From: Thermoflexus sp.
GTDB taxonomy: Bacteria; Chloroflexota; Anaerolineae; Aggregatilineales; Aggregatilineaceae
Reading direction: 5' to 3'
Length of the DNA: 34,957 bases
Assembly (NCBI GenBank): GCA_020724485.1
Contig: DYGW01000012.1
Location: 1-34,957, forward strand
The position numbers and the translations under genes were made by a program. Position 1 is the first letter of the stretch. The number at the start of each line of letters is the position of its first letter. Shown piece after piece: positions 1 through 8,158 of the stretch. The notes beneath the pieces are model-generated. The model was not told the DNA's origin. It saw only the letters and a list, made by a program, of their open reading frames with translations, and made no database searches.

Positions 1-5
1 GACCC

Positions 6-98
6 AGACGCAATCGATCTGCCGTGTCCTTCTCCTTTCTATCATACTAGACGCAATCGATCTGCCGTGTCCTTCTCCTTTCTATCATACTAGACGCA
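6..98. repeat. 43-bp tandem duplication
   Basis: A 43-base unit at 6-48 is repeated exactly at 49-91, and a third copy begins (agacgca, 92-98) before the sequence changes into the inverted repeat that follows. The unit starts agacgcaatcgatctgcc. The repetition is direct observation; no coding or regulatory role is evident. It may continue left of the window. Confidence 0.9.
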
Positions 99-165
99 GA
101 GAGCGCGGAGAAAAGCAAAGACTCTTCATAGTTCTCCTCAATGTTTTCCTCTGTGCCCTCTGCGT
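94..165. repeat. Palindromic repeat of the 'acgcagag' type, copy 1
   Basis: The left arm at 94-114 (acgcagagagcgcggagaaaa without the last base) pairs imperfectly with the right arm at 144-165, which ends in ctctgcgt. A related palindrome with the same acgcagag core lies at 12721-12804. The two copies suggest a dispersed non-coding repeat (MITE- or REP-like); that class assignment is inference. Confidence 0.65.
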
Positions 166-228
166 CTCCTCGGAAAAATGGGCTTCCGCCCTGACTGACA
201 GTTCGATCCTTCCCGTGCGCAACCTCAC

Positions 229-300
229 CCCCTGACCCCCTCTCCGCCAGCGGAGAGGGGGAAGTTGAGCGCAGCGTGGGGGAAGGGGTTGGGGGATGGG
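229..300. repeat. C/G-rich palindromic repeat, copy 1
   Basis: A perfect 11-bp inverted repeat (ccccctctccg at 236-246, cggagaggggg at 251-261, 4-base loop) is followed by G-runs up to about 300. The layout, a hairpin then ggggaagggg-type runs and ggggatgggg, recurs at 21083-21160. It is probably a dispersed intergenic repeat. Short reading frames through it are Pro- and Ser-rich and not credible as proteins. Confidence 0.65.
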
Positions 301-319
301 GGGCAATCCCAACGCCCAA

Positions 320-538
320 GTGCCCAGCCCTAACAGCTTGTTCGTGGACCCTGAGCGGGCGACCGGCCGGCGTGCCCGGCGTAACGCGCGTCCTGGTCAC
401 CGGGCCGGTGCCCGGCGTGGTGTATAGCATCACCGGCGCGGGCACGCGGCGCAAACGCAGGTCGCCAGCGAGGCCGGCACCCTGGTCATCGCCGATCCAT
501 GGCCGGGACTGATCACCCTGCAACTGGTGGGATACTGA
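320..538 (+). pseudogene. Possible decayed 3' end of a gene (frameshifted)
   Basis: One frame reads protein-like through about 375-446 (GVTRVLVTGPVPGVVYSITG). A different frame reads protein-like from about 449 to the stop at 536-538 (SEAGTLVIADPWPGLITLQL, then VGY). A single-base change near 440-450 would join them. I recognise no family. The alternative is chance open frames in GC-rich DNA, so this is weak. No convincing start codon or ribosome-binding site is present. Confidence 0.25.
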
Positions 539-700
539 ACGGTGCAGCGATACCTCAAGAATTCATCAATTCTTTATAAATCACACGCGATTTTTATGGT
601 ATATTGATCCCGTTTGTGTAGGATGGAAGGGCCAAAGTAAAGGGCCTCTGTATCTCGTTTAGTACTGGTAGACTTTGCCTGCCAGCCGGAAACAATTCCC
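539..700. other. AT-richer leader upstream of the histidine kinase
   Basis: This stretch is visibly richer in A and T than its surroundings and contains a -10-like tatatt at 600-605 without a convincing -35 element. It probably holds the promoter of the sensor kinase that starts at 701. No repeat or RNA is recognised. Confidence 0.35.
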
Positions 701-2737
701 ATGCTCTTCCCGAAAAAAACACCTCTGATGATCATCGCCCTGCTCACAGGGTTCGTTGTGTTGATGGCTATTGCGTCCAATGCCTTCATCGCGCACAGCA
801 TAGCCCAATTGGAACAGGAACACGCGCGCCAGCACATGCTCAGTGTGCAGCATCTCTACGATCGCGAACTGGCTGGGCTGGCGGCGCAGGCCGCCGACTG
901 GGCGAACTGGGACGACACCTATACGTTCCTGGCAGACCACAACGAAGAGTACATCGAGTCGAACTACCCATTGGAGATGTTCCAGACGCTGGGACTCAAC
1001 CTGGCCGTGCTGACCGATCTCTCTGGCCAGGTAGTTTTCAGCAAAGCCTATGATGCGCAGGCCGAGCGCGAAGCGCCCCCGCCTCCCTCGCTGCAAGGCG
1101 ACCTGCTCGCGTCGCTGCTCGAACCCCCGCGCCCCCTGGCTGGCCTGCTAGACCTGCCCGAAGGGCCGTTGCTGGTCGCCGCCGAGCCGATCCTCACCAG
1201 CACGCGCACCGGCTCACCCAGGGGCGTGCTCACCTTCGGGCGCTGGCTGGATGACGACGTGCTCTCCTTCTTCGAAGAGGCCACAGGCGGCGAAATTGCC
1301 CTCGTCCCGTGGCAGGCTGACACTGTGCCCGCCGACTTCGCCGAGGCGCGCCAGCAGCTATCTGGCGCGGAGACGGTGTTTGCGCGCGCGCTCAACGACC
1401 ACCGGATCGCAGCGTATGGGGCGCTATACGATATTTCCGGCAACCCGACGGTGATCTTGCGGACCGCCATCGAGCGCGACATTTACCAGCACTTCCTGGC
1501 CAGCCACGCGTTGTACACCACCCTGCTGATCATGTTTACGGCAGTGATGGGTCTGGTGATCATCCTGTTGGTGTGGCAGATGAAGGAGCAAGGGCAGGAA
1601 CTGAGCGATATCCTCAACGGCAGTGCCGACCCGATCGTGGTTGTGACCGCCGACGGCACCATCCTGAAAGCCAATATAGCGTTCGAGACCCTGTGTGGGC
1701 CAGGGCAGCGCTCGCTGCTGGACGTTGTCTGCCCGGAACATCCCGAACACCAGGAGGCACTCCAACACAAGCTGCGCGAAGCGTCCACCCTGCAAACCAC
1801 CCAGACCCTGGCCGAAGTGTCGTTCCGCCGCCAGTCTATGGCGCGCGAGACGGTGGAATTCGAGGTGATGCTCTCGCCCATCCGCGCCCGTCTCAAGCGT
1901 TCGCCGCGCCTCATCGCCACCCTGCACGACCTGGCCCTGCAAAAGCAGGTGGAGGCACACCTGCGCAGCGCCCTGAACCGCGAAGCGGAGATCAACCGGC
2001 TGAAGACGCAGTTTCTGTCCATCGCGTCGCACGAATTCCGCACACCACTGGCCGTCATCCTGTCTTCTACCGACACCCTCGAACATTACTGGGATCGTCA
2101 GACGGAGGAGGAACGCCACAAGCGTTTTGCCCGGATCAAGAACGCTGTCCAGACCATGCGTCAGCTCACCGACGATCTGCTAGTGCATGTCCGGACGGAG
2201 ACGGGCGCGCTGGAAGTCCGCCCGGAGCCGACAGACATCAACACGCTGTGCGAGCGCCTGGTGAGGGAACTCTCGTTATCTCAGGAAAAAGACGTGCCAA
2301 TCACTTTCCAGGCGGCGCCCTCGCCGCTGGTGATCCAGGCCGATCCCAACCTGATCACGCTGGTCGTGCGCAACCTGCTCTCCAACGCCGTGAAGTACTC
2401 TCCGGCGGGCAAGACGGTGTCGCTGAGCGTCGCTCAGGAGGCTGAGCGAACGACACTCACCATCCGCGATGAGGGGATCGGCATCCCGCTGGAGGAACAG
2501 TCTCACCTGTTCACGCCGTTCTTCCGGGCCAGCAATGTGGACACCATCGCGGGCAGTGGCCTGGGGCTGTCCATCATCAAGAAGGCGGTCGAGCTGCAGG
2601 GCGGGACGATCAGCTTTGAGAGCGTCCCCGGCCAGGGCACGACCTTCCGGGTGACACTGCCGCACCATGCGCCGGCTGTCGCTCCGGGAAACGGAAACGG
2701 ACACACACAAGCCCTGCCGGTAGCTCCCCAGAACTGA
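701..2737 (+). CDS. CHASE4-PAS sensor histidine kinase
   Basis: A 678-residue membrane-bound sensor kinase that should autophosphorylate a histidine and pass the phosphate to an unseen response regulator. A transmembrane segment lies at about residues 10-30. A periplasmic CHASE4-like domain follows (about 45-255, with the typical AADWANWDDTY motif), then a second transmembrane segment (about 271-293) and a PAS domain (about 300-415, DPIVVVTADGTILKAN). The HisKA domain carries the phospho-acceptor His444 in SHEFRTPL. The HATPase domain shows the N box (NLLSNAVKYSP) and the G boxes (DEGIGIP, GSGLGLSI). No response regulator is adjacent, so it is an orphan and its signal cannot be read from the window. 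The ATG at 701 directly precedes the first hydrophobic stretch. Its 3' end converges on trpA. Confidence 0.9.
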   Translation: MLFPKKTPLMIIALLTGFVVLMAIASNAFIAHSIAQLEQEHARQHMLSVQHLYDRELAGLAAQAADWANWDDTYTFLADHNEEYIESNYPLEMFQTLGLNLAVLTDLSGQVVFSKAYDAQAEREAPPPPSLQGDLLASLLEPPRPLAGLLDLPEGPLLVAAEPILTSTRTGSPRGVLTFGRWLDDDVLSFFEEATGGEIALVPWQADTVPADFAEARQQLSGAETVFARALNDHRIAAYGALYDISGNPTVILRTAIERDIYQHFLASHALYTTLLIMFTAVMGLVIILLVWQMKEQGQELSDILNGSADPIVVVTADGTILKANIAFETLCGPGQRSLLDVVCPEHPEHQEALQHKLREASTLQTTQTLAEVSFRRQSMARETVEFEVMLSPIRARLKRSPRLIATLHDLALQKQVEAHLRSALNREAEINRLKTQFLSIASHEFRTPLAVILSSTDTLEHYWDRQTEEERHKRFARIKNAVQTMRQLTDDLLVHVRTETGALEVRPEPTDINTLCERLVRELSLSQEKDVPITFQAAPSPLVIQADPNLITLVVRNLLSNAVKYSPAGKTVSLSVAQEAERTTLTIRDEGIGIPLEEQSHLFTPFFRASNVDTIAGSGLGLSIIKKAVELQGGTISFESVPGQGTTFRVTLPHHAPAVAPGNGNGHTQALPVAPQN

Positions 2738-2766
2738 TGGCGCCTTGCTGAGATCGCAGTGTTTCG

Positions 2767-2793
2767 CCCTCCGGCCAGTCACAGGCCGGAGGG
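2767..2793. terminator. Terminator-like hairpin between kinase and trpA
   Basis: A perfect 10-bp stem (ccctccggcc at 2767-2776, ggccggaggg at 2784-2793) with a 7-base loop lies between two convergent genes. On the plus strand tattcattt follows; on the minus strand there is no clear U-run. It probably stops the kinase transcript and may also serve the trp operon. Confidence 0.6.
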
Positions 2794-2796
2794 TAT

Positions 2797-3612
2797 TCAT
2801 TTCCGCCCAATCGCTGCCTTGATCTGCGCCGCCAGGTCGCGCACCGTTCCCACACCCTGCCCGCCGGCGCGCACCAGCGCGCTGCCGACGATGAAGCCCT
2901 CGGCCAGGCCGCTCATGGCCCGCGCCTGCTCCGGCCCGCTGATGCCGAAGCCGACCACGCGCGGGCAGTCGGTCTGCGCGCGCACCCGCGCCAGGAAGTC
3001 GCCCAGGCCGGGCGGCAGGGCCGCGCGCGCGCCGGTCACGCCCGTCACCGAGACGACGTAAATGAAGCCGCGTGTCCGTTCGGCCACCAGGCGGATGCGC
3101 GCGTCGGTGCTGGTGGGGGCCAGGAAGAAGATCAACGCCAGCCCTTCGCGTGCGCAGGCGGCAGCGAGCAGATCGGCCTCTTCTGGCGGCAGATCGGGGA
3201 TGATCAGGCCGTCGGCACCGGCGGCGCGCGCATCGCGGGCGAAGGCATCCGGCCCGTAAGCCAGCACGGGGTTGAGGTAGCCCATCAGCAGCATAGGCTG
3301 GTGCACGCCGCGCGCGCGTAGCTCGCGCACCGCCTCCAGGCAGCGCCGGACGGTGACGCCGTTGCGCAGCGCGACCTGTGTCGCCGCCTGAATGGTCGGG
3401 CCGTCGGCCAGGGGGTCGCTGAAGGGTATGCCAATCTCAAAGCCGTCCACGCCCACTGCGGCCATGGCCTGGATTGCTTCCAGCGATGCCTCCACCGTCG
3501 GGTAGCCGACTGGGTAGTAGGGCAGAAAGGCGGCCCGCCCTTCGGCGCGGGTGCGGGCGAACATGGCGGCGAGGGCGTCCAGGCCAGTCTGCGTGCGTGT
3601 TGCCTGGCTCAT
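2797..3612 (-). CDS. trpA: Tryptophan synthase alpha subunit
   Basis: TrpA cleaves indole-3-glycerol phosphate to indole and glyceraldehyde-3-phosphate and channels the indole to TrpB. The 271-residue length is normal for the family. The signature around [15 protein letters not shown] contains the two catalytic acids, Glu59 and Asp70 here (family Glu49 and Asp60). [12 protein letters not shown] and the glycine-rich phosphate-binding end ([12 protein letters not shown]) are also present. It is the last gene of the trp operon, and its start overlaps the trpB stop by 4 bases (3609-3612), which suggests translational coupling. Confidence 0.97.
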   Translation of the reverse strand: MSQATRTQTGLDALAAMFARTRAEGRAAFLPYYPVGYPTVEASLEAIQAMAAVGVDGFEIGIPFSDPLADGPTIQAATQVALRNGVTVRRCLEAVRELRARGVHQPMLLMGYLNPVLAYGPDAFARDARAAGADGLIIPDLPPEEADLLAAACAREGLALIFFLAPTSTDARIRLVAERTRGFIYVVSVTGVTGARAALPPGLGDFLARVRAQTDCPRVVGFGISGPEQARAMSGLAEGFIVGSALVRAGGQGVGTVRDLAAQIKAAIGRK

Positions 3613-4838
3613 GACTCACCTCCCAGCGCACTGATGACCGTGTCCAGGTCTTTGTCACCACGCCCGGACAGGTTGATCAGCAGGATGGCGTCGCGGGGCA
3701 TGGTCGGCGCGCGCTTGATCGCTTCAGCGATGGCGTGTGCGCTCTCCAGGGCGGGGATGATCCCCTCAAGCTGGCTGAGCAGTTGAAACGCGGCCAGGGC
3801 TTCGTCGTCGGTCGCCACCGTGTAGAAAGCGCGCTCGATCTGCCGCAGGTAGGCGTGCTCCGGCCCCACCGACGCATAGTCCAGCCCGGCGGAGATGCTG
3901 TGCGTGTCGGTGATCTGTCCGTCGGCGTCCTGCAGGACGAACGAGCGCGTGCCATGCAGCACGCCGGGCCGCCCACGCGCCGAATCGGCGAAGCGGGCGG
4001 CGTGCTCCCCGGTGGCAATACCCCGCCCGCCCGCCTCCACGCCGATCAGGTCTACGTCCTCGTCGTCGCGGAAAGCGTGGAACAGGCCGATAGAATTGCT
4101 GCCGCCACCCACGCAGGCGATGCAGGCGTCGGGCAGTCGCCCAGCCTGAGCGAGAATCTGGGCGCGGGCCTCGACCCCGATCACGCTCTGGAACTCGCGC
4201 ACGATCAGGGGGTAGGGGTGTGGGCCGAGCGCCGAGCCGAGCAGGTAGTGCGTGGTGGTGACGTTGGTCACCCAGTCGCGGATGGCTTCGTTGATGGCGT
4301 CCTTGAGCGTGCGGCTGCCGCTTTCGACGGGGATCACTTCTGCGCCGAGCAGCTTCATGCGGAAGACGTTGGGACGCTGACGGGCCATGTCCACGCTGCC
4401 CATGTAGACGTGACACTCCATGCCCAGCAGGGCGCAGACGGTCGCCGTCGCCACGCCATGCTGACCCGCGCCTGTCTCGGCGACGATACGTCGTTTGCCC
4501 ATGCGCTCGGCGAGCAGCGCCTGGCCGAGGGCGTTGTTGATCTTATGCGCGCCGGTGTGTGCCAGGTCTTCGCGCTTGAGGTAGATGCGCGCCCCGCCCA
4601 GGTAATCGCTGAGACGGGCGGCGTAGGTGAGCGGCGTCGGGCGGCCCGTGTAGGTCGCCTGGAGATCGGCGAAGCGCCGCTGAAAGGCCGGGTCGTGCCG
4701 CGCGCTCTCAAAGGCGGCGATCAACTCGTCCAGCGCGGGGACGAGCGTCTCCGGCACGAAGCGCCCGCCGAATTCGCCGAAGTAGCCGCGCGCGTCGGGC
4801 AGCGCGGAGGTCATCACAGGAGGTTGTGCAGTCATCAT
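3609..4838 (-). CDS. trpB: Tryptophan synthase beta subunit
   Basis: The PLP enzyme that joins indole to serine to make tryptophan, working as an alpha2-beta2 complex with TrpA. The 409-residue length fits TrpB1. Lys99 in [14 protein letters not shown] is the PLP lysine, [13 protein letters not shown] is the phosphate-binding loop, and GRGDKD near the end is typical. Two ATG codons lie in tandem at the start (4836-4838 and 4833-4835). The start overlaps the trpF stop by 4 bases. Regulation should be by the T-box upstream of trpE. Confidence 0.97.
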   Translation of the reverse strand: MMTAQPPVMTSALPDARGYFGEFGGRFVPETLVPALDELIAAFESARHDPAFQRRFADLQATYTGRPTPLTYAARLSDYLGGARIYLKREDLAHTGAHKINNALGQALLAERMGKRRIVAETGAGQHGVATATVCALLGMECHVYMGSVDMARQRPNVFRMKLLGAEVIPVESGSRTLKDAINEAIRDWVTNVTTTHYLLGSALGPHPYPLIVREFQSVIGVEARAQILAQAGRLPDACIACVGGGSNSIGLFHAFRDDEDVDLIGVEAGGRGIATGEHAARFADSARGRPGVLHGTRSFVLQDADGQITDTHSISAGLDYASVGPEHAYLRQIERAFYTVATDDEALAAFQLLSQLEGIIPALESAHAIAEAIKRAPTMPRDAILLINLSGRGDKDLDTVISALGGES

Positions 4839-5512
4839 GTGCTTCCCATTCCTTGATCGGCTGATTTCACTGCCGCAATGAAGGCGCGGACGCGCTCGAA
4901 GTCTTTGACGCCGGGGGCGCGCTCGACGCCGCTGGCCACATCCACGCCCCAGGGCCGGATGGCCCGTACCCGCTGTGCTACGTTCTCCGGCGTCAGTCCA
5001 CCAGCGAGCATGACGCGCGGCGCAATCTCAATCACTGCCCGCGCCACGTCCTCGCTCGCCTGCTCGCCCGTACCCCCGTAGAGCAGCGGGTGATAGGCGT
5101 CTACCAGCAGTGCTGGCAGGCGGTCATCGCCAGGGGCATGAGGCAGAGCAGACAGCGCCGAGGCGCGCGCGTCGGGCACATCCCGCGGACGCAGCGCCTT
5201 GAAGGCGCGCCCGTCCAGGGCGGCGAGTGTCTCCGGCGGCTCGTCCCCGCTGAGCTGCGCCGCGTCCAGTCCCACTTCGGTCAGGATGGAGGCGATGGTG
5301 GAGGCATCGGCGTTGACGAAGACGCCTACCAGCAGTGGGCAGGCTGTCCCCAGGATGCCGCGCAGCCCCGCGACGAGCGCGCGCGCTTTCTCCGGCGCAA
5401 GGTAGCGCGGGCTGGACGGGTAGAAGTTCAGGCCGAGCAGGTCGGCCCCTGCCACGGCGCAGCGCAAGGCGTCGTCGAGGGTCGTCACGCCGCAAATCTT
5501 GATGCGCGTCAT
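4835..5512 (-). CDS. trpF: Phosphoribosylanthranilate isomerase
   Basis: TrpF performs the Amadori rearrangement of phosphoribosylanthranilate to CdRP, the step before TrpC. The 225-residue protein has the family N-terminus [14 protein letters not shown] with the catalytic Cys. It also has [14 protein letters not shown], the conserved [10 protein letters not shown] loop, and GVDVASGVE near the end. It overlaps both neighbours by 4 bases (trpC stop, trpB start). TrpF is separate from TrpC here, not fused as in enteric bacteria. Confidence 0.95.
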   Translation of the reverse strand: MTRIKICGVTTLDDALRCAVAGADLLGLNFYPSSPRYLAPEKARALVAGLRGILGTACPLLVGVFVNADASTIASILTEVGLDAAQLSGDEPPETLAALDGRAFKALRPRDVPDARASALSALPHAPGDDRLPALLVDAYHPLLYGGTGEQASEDVARAVIEIAPRVMLAGGLTPENVAQRVRAIRPWGVDVASGVERAPGVKDFERVRAFIAAVKSADQGMGST

Positions 5513-6327
5513 CGGGATACCTCGCGCGGCTGACTGCTCAGTTCGCGGACGCGCTCCCCTACGTCCGACGCGGTCACCAGCGCCTCGCCGACCAGCACGG
5601 CGTGTGCGCCCGCCGCGCCCATGCGCCAGACATCGTCCACAGTGAAGATGCCACTCTCGGCGACCAGGGTCACGCCTTCTGGCAGCAGGCCGGCCAGGCG
5701 CTCGGTCGTCGCCAGGTCCACGGTGAAAGTGCGCAGGTCGCGATTGTTGACGCCGATCAGCGGCGCGCCGAGGGCCAGCGCGCGCGCCAACTCGGTCTCC
5801 TCGTTCACCTCGACCAGGGCAGCCATGCCCAATTCCGTCACCAGCGCGTGCAGATCGGCCAGGCGCGCGTCGTCCAGGGCAGCGACGATGAGCAGTACAG
5901 CGTCCGCGCCCGCAGCGCGCGCCTCGTAGACCTGATAGGGATCGAGCACGAAGTCCTTGCGCAGGACGGGGACGCTCACTGCCGCGCGGACGGCGGTCAG
6001 GTGAGCCAGGTCGCCGCCGAAGAAGCGTTCGTCGGTGAGCACGGAGATAGCTGCTGCGCCGTTGGCGGCGTAGATCGTCGCCAGGGCGACCGGATCGAAG
6101 TCGGCGAGCAATATGCCGCGCGAGGGTGATGCCCGCTTGATCTCGGCGATCAGCGCGACGGTCTCGCGGCGCACGGCGGCCAGCATGTCGCGCGGCGGGG
6201 GCGCTTCCCGCGCGGCGGCGATCACTGTTGCCGCGCTCGCGCTGGCCTTGCGCGCCGCGATCTCCTCGACCTTGTGCGCCAGGATATTGTCCAGCACGGT
6301 CTGCGTGCGGACGAAGTCACTCGCCAT
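5509..6327 (-). CDS. trpC: Indole-3-glycerol phosphate synthase
   Basis: TrpC closes the indole ring, converting CdRP to indole-3-glycerol phosphate with loss of CO2. The 272-residue single-domain barrel shows LIAEIKRASPSRG with the catalytic lysine, VPVLRKDFVLDPYQVYEARAA, LIGVNNRDLRTF, and VAESGIFTVDDV. Its start lies inside the end of trpD (11-base overlap at 6317-6327), and its stop overlaps the trpF start by 4 bases, so it is part of one tight polycistron. Confidence 0.96.
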   Translation of the reverse strand: MASDFVRTQTVLDNILAHKVEEIAARKASASAATVIAAAREAPPPRDMLAAVRRETVALIAEIKRASPSRGILLADFDPVALATIYAANGAAAISVLTDERFFGGDLAHLTAVRAAVSVPVLRKDFVLDPYQVYEARAAGADAVLLIVAALDDARLADLHALVTELGMAALVEVNEETELARALALGAPLIGVNNRDLRTFTVDLATTERLAGLLPEGVTLVAESGIFTVDDVWRMGAAGAHAVLVGEALVTASDVGERVRELSSQPREVSR

Positions 6328-7363
6328 GGGCCAACTCCTGGCTGAAGGCGATCAGCGCGTCCAGTTTGGCCAGCGCCGCGCCGCTGGCGATGGAGTCAGC
6401 GGCCAGGGCGATGCCTTCCTCGAAGTCGCGCGCGCGCCCCGCTGCCACCAGCGCCGCGCCCGCGTTGAGCAGCACCACGTCGCGCTTGGCGCTGTTGATC
6501 TCGCCGCTGAGGATGCCGCGCAGGGTGCGCGCGTTCTCCTCGGCATCGCCGCCGAGCAAGTCCCAGATGTGGGCAGGGGTCAGATGATAGTCCATTGGAT
6601 CGAGTTCGAAGGTGCGCACCGCGCCGTCGGCGTAGTGACTGACAATGTTGGGGCCGGTCGTGGTCAGCTCGTCAATGTTGCCATAGCCGCAGACCACAAT
6701 GGCCGAGATCGCCCCCAACTCGCCGAGCACGCTGGCCAGGTATTCGGTCAGGTCGGGCGCGAAGACGCCCATCAGTTGGCGGCGCGCGCCCGCCGGATTG
6801 GTGAGCGGGCCGAGAATGTTGAAGATGGTGCGCACGTGCAGGTCGCGGCGCGGGCCAAGCGCGTACTTCATGGCCGGGTGCAGCCTGGGCGCGAACAGAA
6901 AGCCGATGCCGATCTCGTCCACGCAGCGCCCGACCTGTTCGGGCGTCAGGTCGAGGTTGACGCCCAGGGCGGCGAGCACGTCAGCGCTGCCGCAACGGCT
7001 GGTGCTGGCGCGGTTGCCGTGCTTGGCGATGCGCACTCCTGCCCCCGCCGCTACAAAGGCCACCGTCGTGCTGATGTTGAACGTGCCGGATTTGTCGCCG
7101 CCGGTGCCGCAGGTGTCGAGCAGGTCGCCGTCGGAACGGGTGGGGACTTTGATGGCGTTGGCGCGCATGGCGCGGGCGCTACCCAGAATCTCGGCTTCGG
7201 TCTCGCCCTTCATGCGCAGCCCCATCAGGTACGCGCCGATCTGCGCGTCGGTTGCTTCGCCGCGCATGATCTGGTTCATCACCGCCTCGGCTTCTTCGGC
7301 GCGCAGTTGCCCGAAGCGGCTGATGATGTCAATGGCTCGTTGGATGTCAAGTGCTGGGGTCAT
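6317..7363 (-). CDS. trpD: Anthranilate phosphoribosyltransferase
   Basis: TrpD transfers phosphoribose from PRPP to anthranilate. The 348-residue protein shows the PRPP-binding DTCGTGGDKSGTFNIST, the substrate loop KHGNRASTSRCGSADVL, and the conserved ILGPLTNPAGARRQLMGV. It is free-standing, not fused to TrpG. A 143-base gap separates it from trpG upstream, filled by degenerate short repeats (7380-7450) and without an obvious terminator, so read-through from trpE-trpG is likely. Confidence 0.96.
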   Translation of the reverse strand: MTPALDIQRAIDIISRFGQLRAEEAEAVMNQIMRGEATDAQIGAYLMGLRMKGETEAEILGSARAMRANAIKVPTRSDGDLLDTCGTGGDKSGTFNISTTVAFVAAGAGVRIAKHGNRASTSRCGSADVLAALGVNLDLTPEQVGRCVDEIGIGFLFAPRLHPAMKYALGPRRDLHVRTIFNILGPLTNPAGARRQLMGVFAPDLTEYLASVLGELGAISAIVVCGYGNIDELTTTGPNIVSHYADGAVRTFELDPMDYHLTPAHIWDLLGGDAEENARTLRGILSGEINSAKRDVVLLNAGAALVAAGRARDFEEGIALAADSIASGAALAKLDALIAFSQELAHGE

Positions 7364-7379
7364 GGTATTTCCTCGTGGT

Positions 7380-7450
7380 GGTGAGTTATCGGTTATCAGT
7401 GATCAGTTGTCAATGGTCAGTTACCGGTGATCAGTGGCCGGCTGCCAGTC
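7380..7450. repeat. Degenerate ggtcag/gatcag short repeats
   Basis: The gap between trpG and trpD consists of variations on a roughly 10-base word (ttatcagtgatcag, tcaatggtcag, accggtgatcag). Similar low-complexity tracts, in the complementary sense (accaataacc, ccagtaacc), occur at about 16855-16935 and 19935-20025. They are probably dispersed intergenic repeats of unknown origin. Confidence 0.55.
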
Positions 7451-7506
7451 AGTAGGGTGTATGCGCTCTACTGAAAACTGAAAACCGATCCCTGAACACT
7501 CCTTCC

Positions 7507-8073
7507 CTACAGACGGTTTTCCAGGAAATTCTGCAGAATGCGCGCCCCGAAGCGGGTGAGGATGCTCTCCGGATGGAACTGCACGCCCACCACCGGATGG
7601 TGCTTGTGGCGCAGCGCCATCACCTCGCCCGCCTCGGTGAAGGCGGTGACCATCAGCGCGTCGGGCAGTGGCTCCTCGACGATCAGACTGTGATAGCGCG
7701 TGGCCTCGAACGGGCTGGGCACGCCGGTGAACAGCGCGGCGTTCTTGTGGTAGATCAGGCTGGTCTTGCCGTGCATCAGGCGCGGGGCGCGCACGACGCG
7801 CCCGCCATAGGCCTGGCCGATGCACTGCTGGCCCAGGCACACGCCCAGGATCGGCGTCGTCGGCCCCAAGGCGCGGACCACGTCGAGCGAGATGCCGCCG
7901 TCGTCGGGCGTGCCGGGGCCGGGCGAGATGACGATGTGCGACGGGCGCAGGGCGCGTATCTCGTCAAGGGTGATCTGGTCGTTGCGGGCCACCGTCAGAT
8001 CGGCGCCCAGCTCGCCCATCAATTGCACCAGGTTGTAGGTGAAGCTGTCGTAGTTATCAATCACCAGGATCAT
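7507..8073 (-). CDS. trpG: Anthranilate synthase, glutamine amidotransferase subunit
   Basis: TrpG hydrolyses glutamine and supplies ammonia to TrpE (it may also serve 4-amino-4-deoxychorismate synthase as PabA). The protein has 188 residues. I chose the ATG at 8073 because [15 protein letters not shown] is the exact family N-terminus and a strong ggagg site lies just upstream at about 8080-8086, although the frame stays open further. The nucleophile is Cys79 in GVCLGQQ, where Gln82 replaces the more common His. GVQFHPES supplies the catalytic His and Glu. An 85-base gap separates it from trpE. Confidence 0.95.
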   Translation of the reverse strand: MILVIDNYDSFTYNLVQLMGELGADLTVARNDQITLDEIRALRPSHIVISPGPGTPDDGGISLDVVRALGPTTPILGVCLGQQCIGQAYGGRVVRAPRLMHGKTSLIYHKNAALFTGVPSPFEATRYHSLIVEEPLPDALMVTAFTEAGEVMALRHKHHPVVGVQFHPESILTRFGARILQNFLENRL

Positions 8074-8158
8074 GGCCGCCTCCCTCGAAAGCAGCCTTCC
8101 GTAGGGGCGCTGCTCTGCCGCGCCCGTGAACCGCAAGGCATCATCCTGTGTGCTCCTG

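Noticed and set aside
3735-4856. Long plus-strand open frame (373 codons) opposite trpB
   Set aside because: trpB on the minus strand is complete and matches its family throughout; the opposite frame has no family motifs and reflects GC-rich third positions.
7380-7450. CRISPR-like array
   Set aside because: Repeats are degenerate, about 10 bases, with no uniform spacers and no cas genes in the window.
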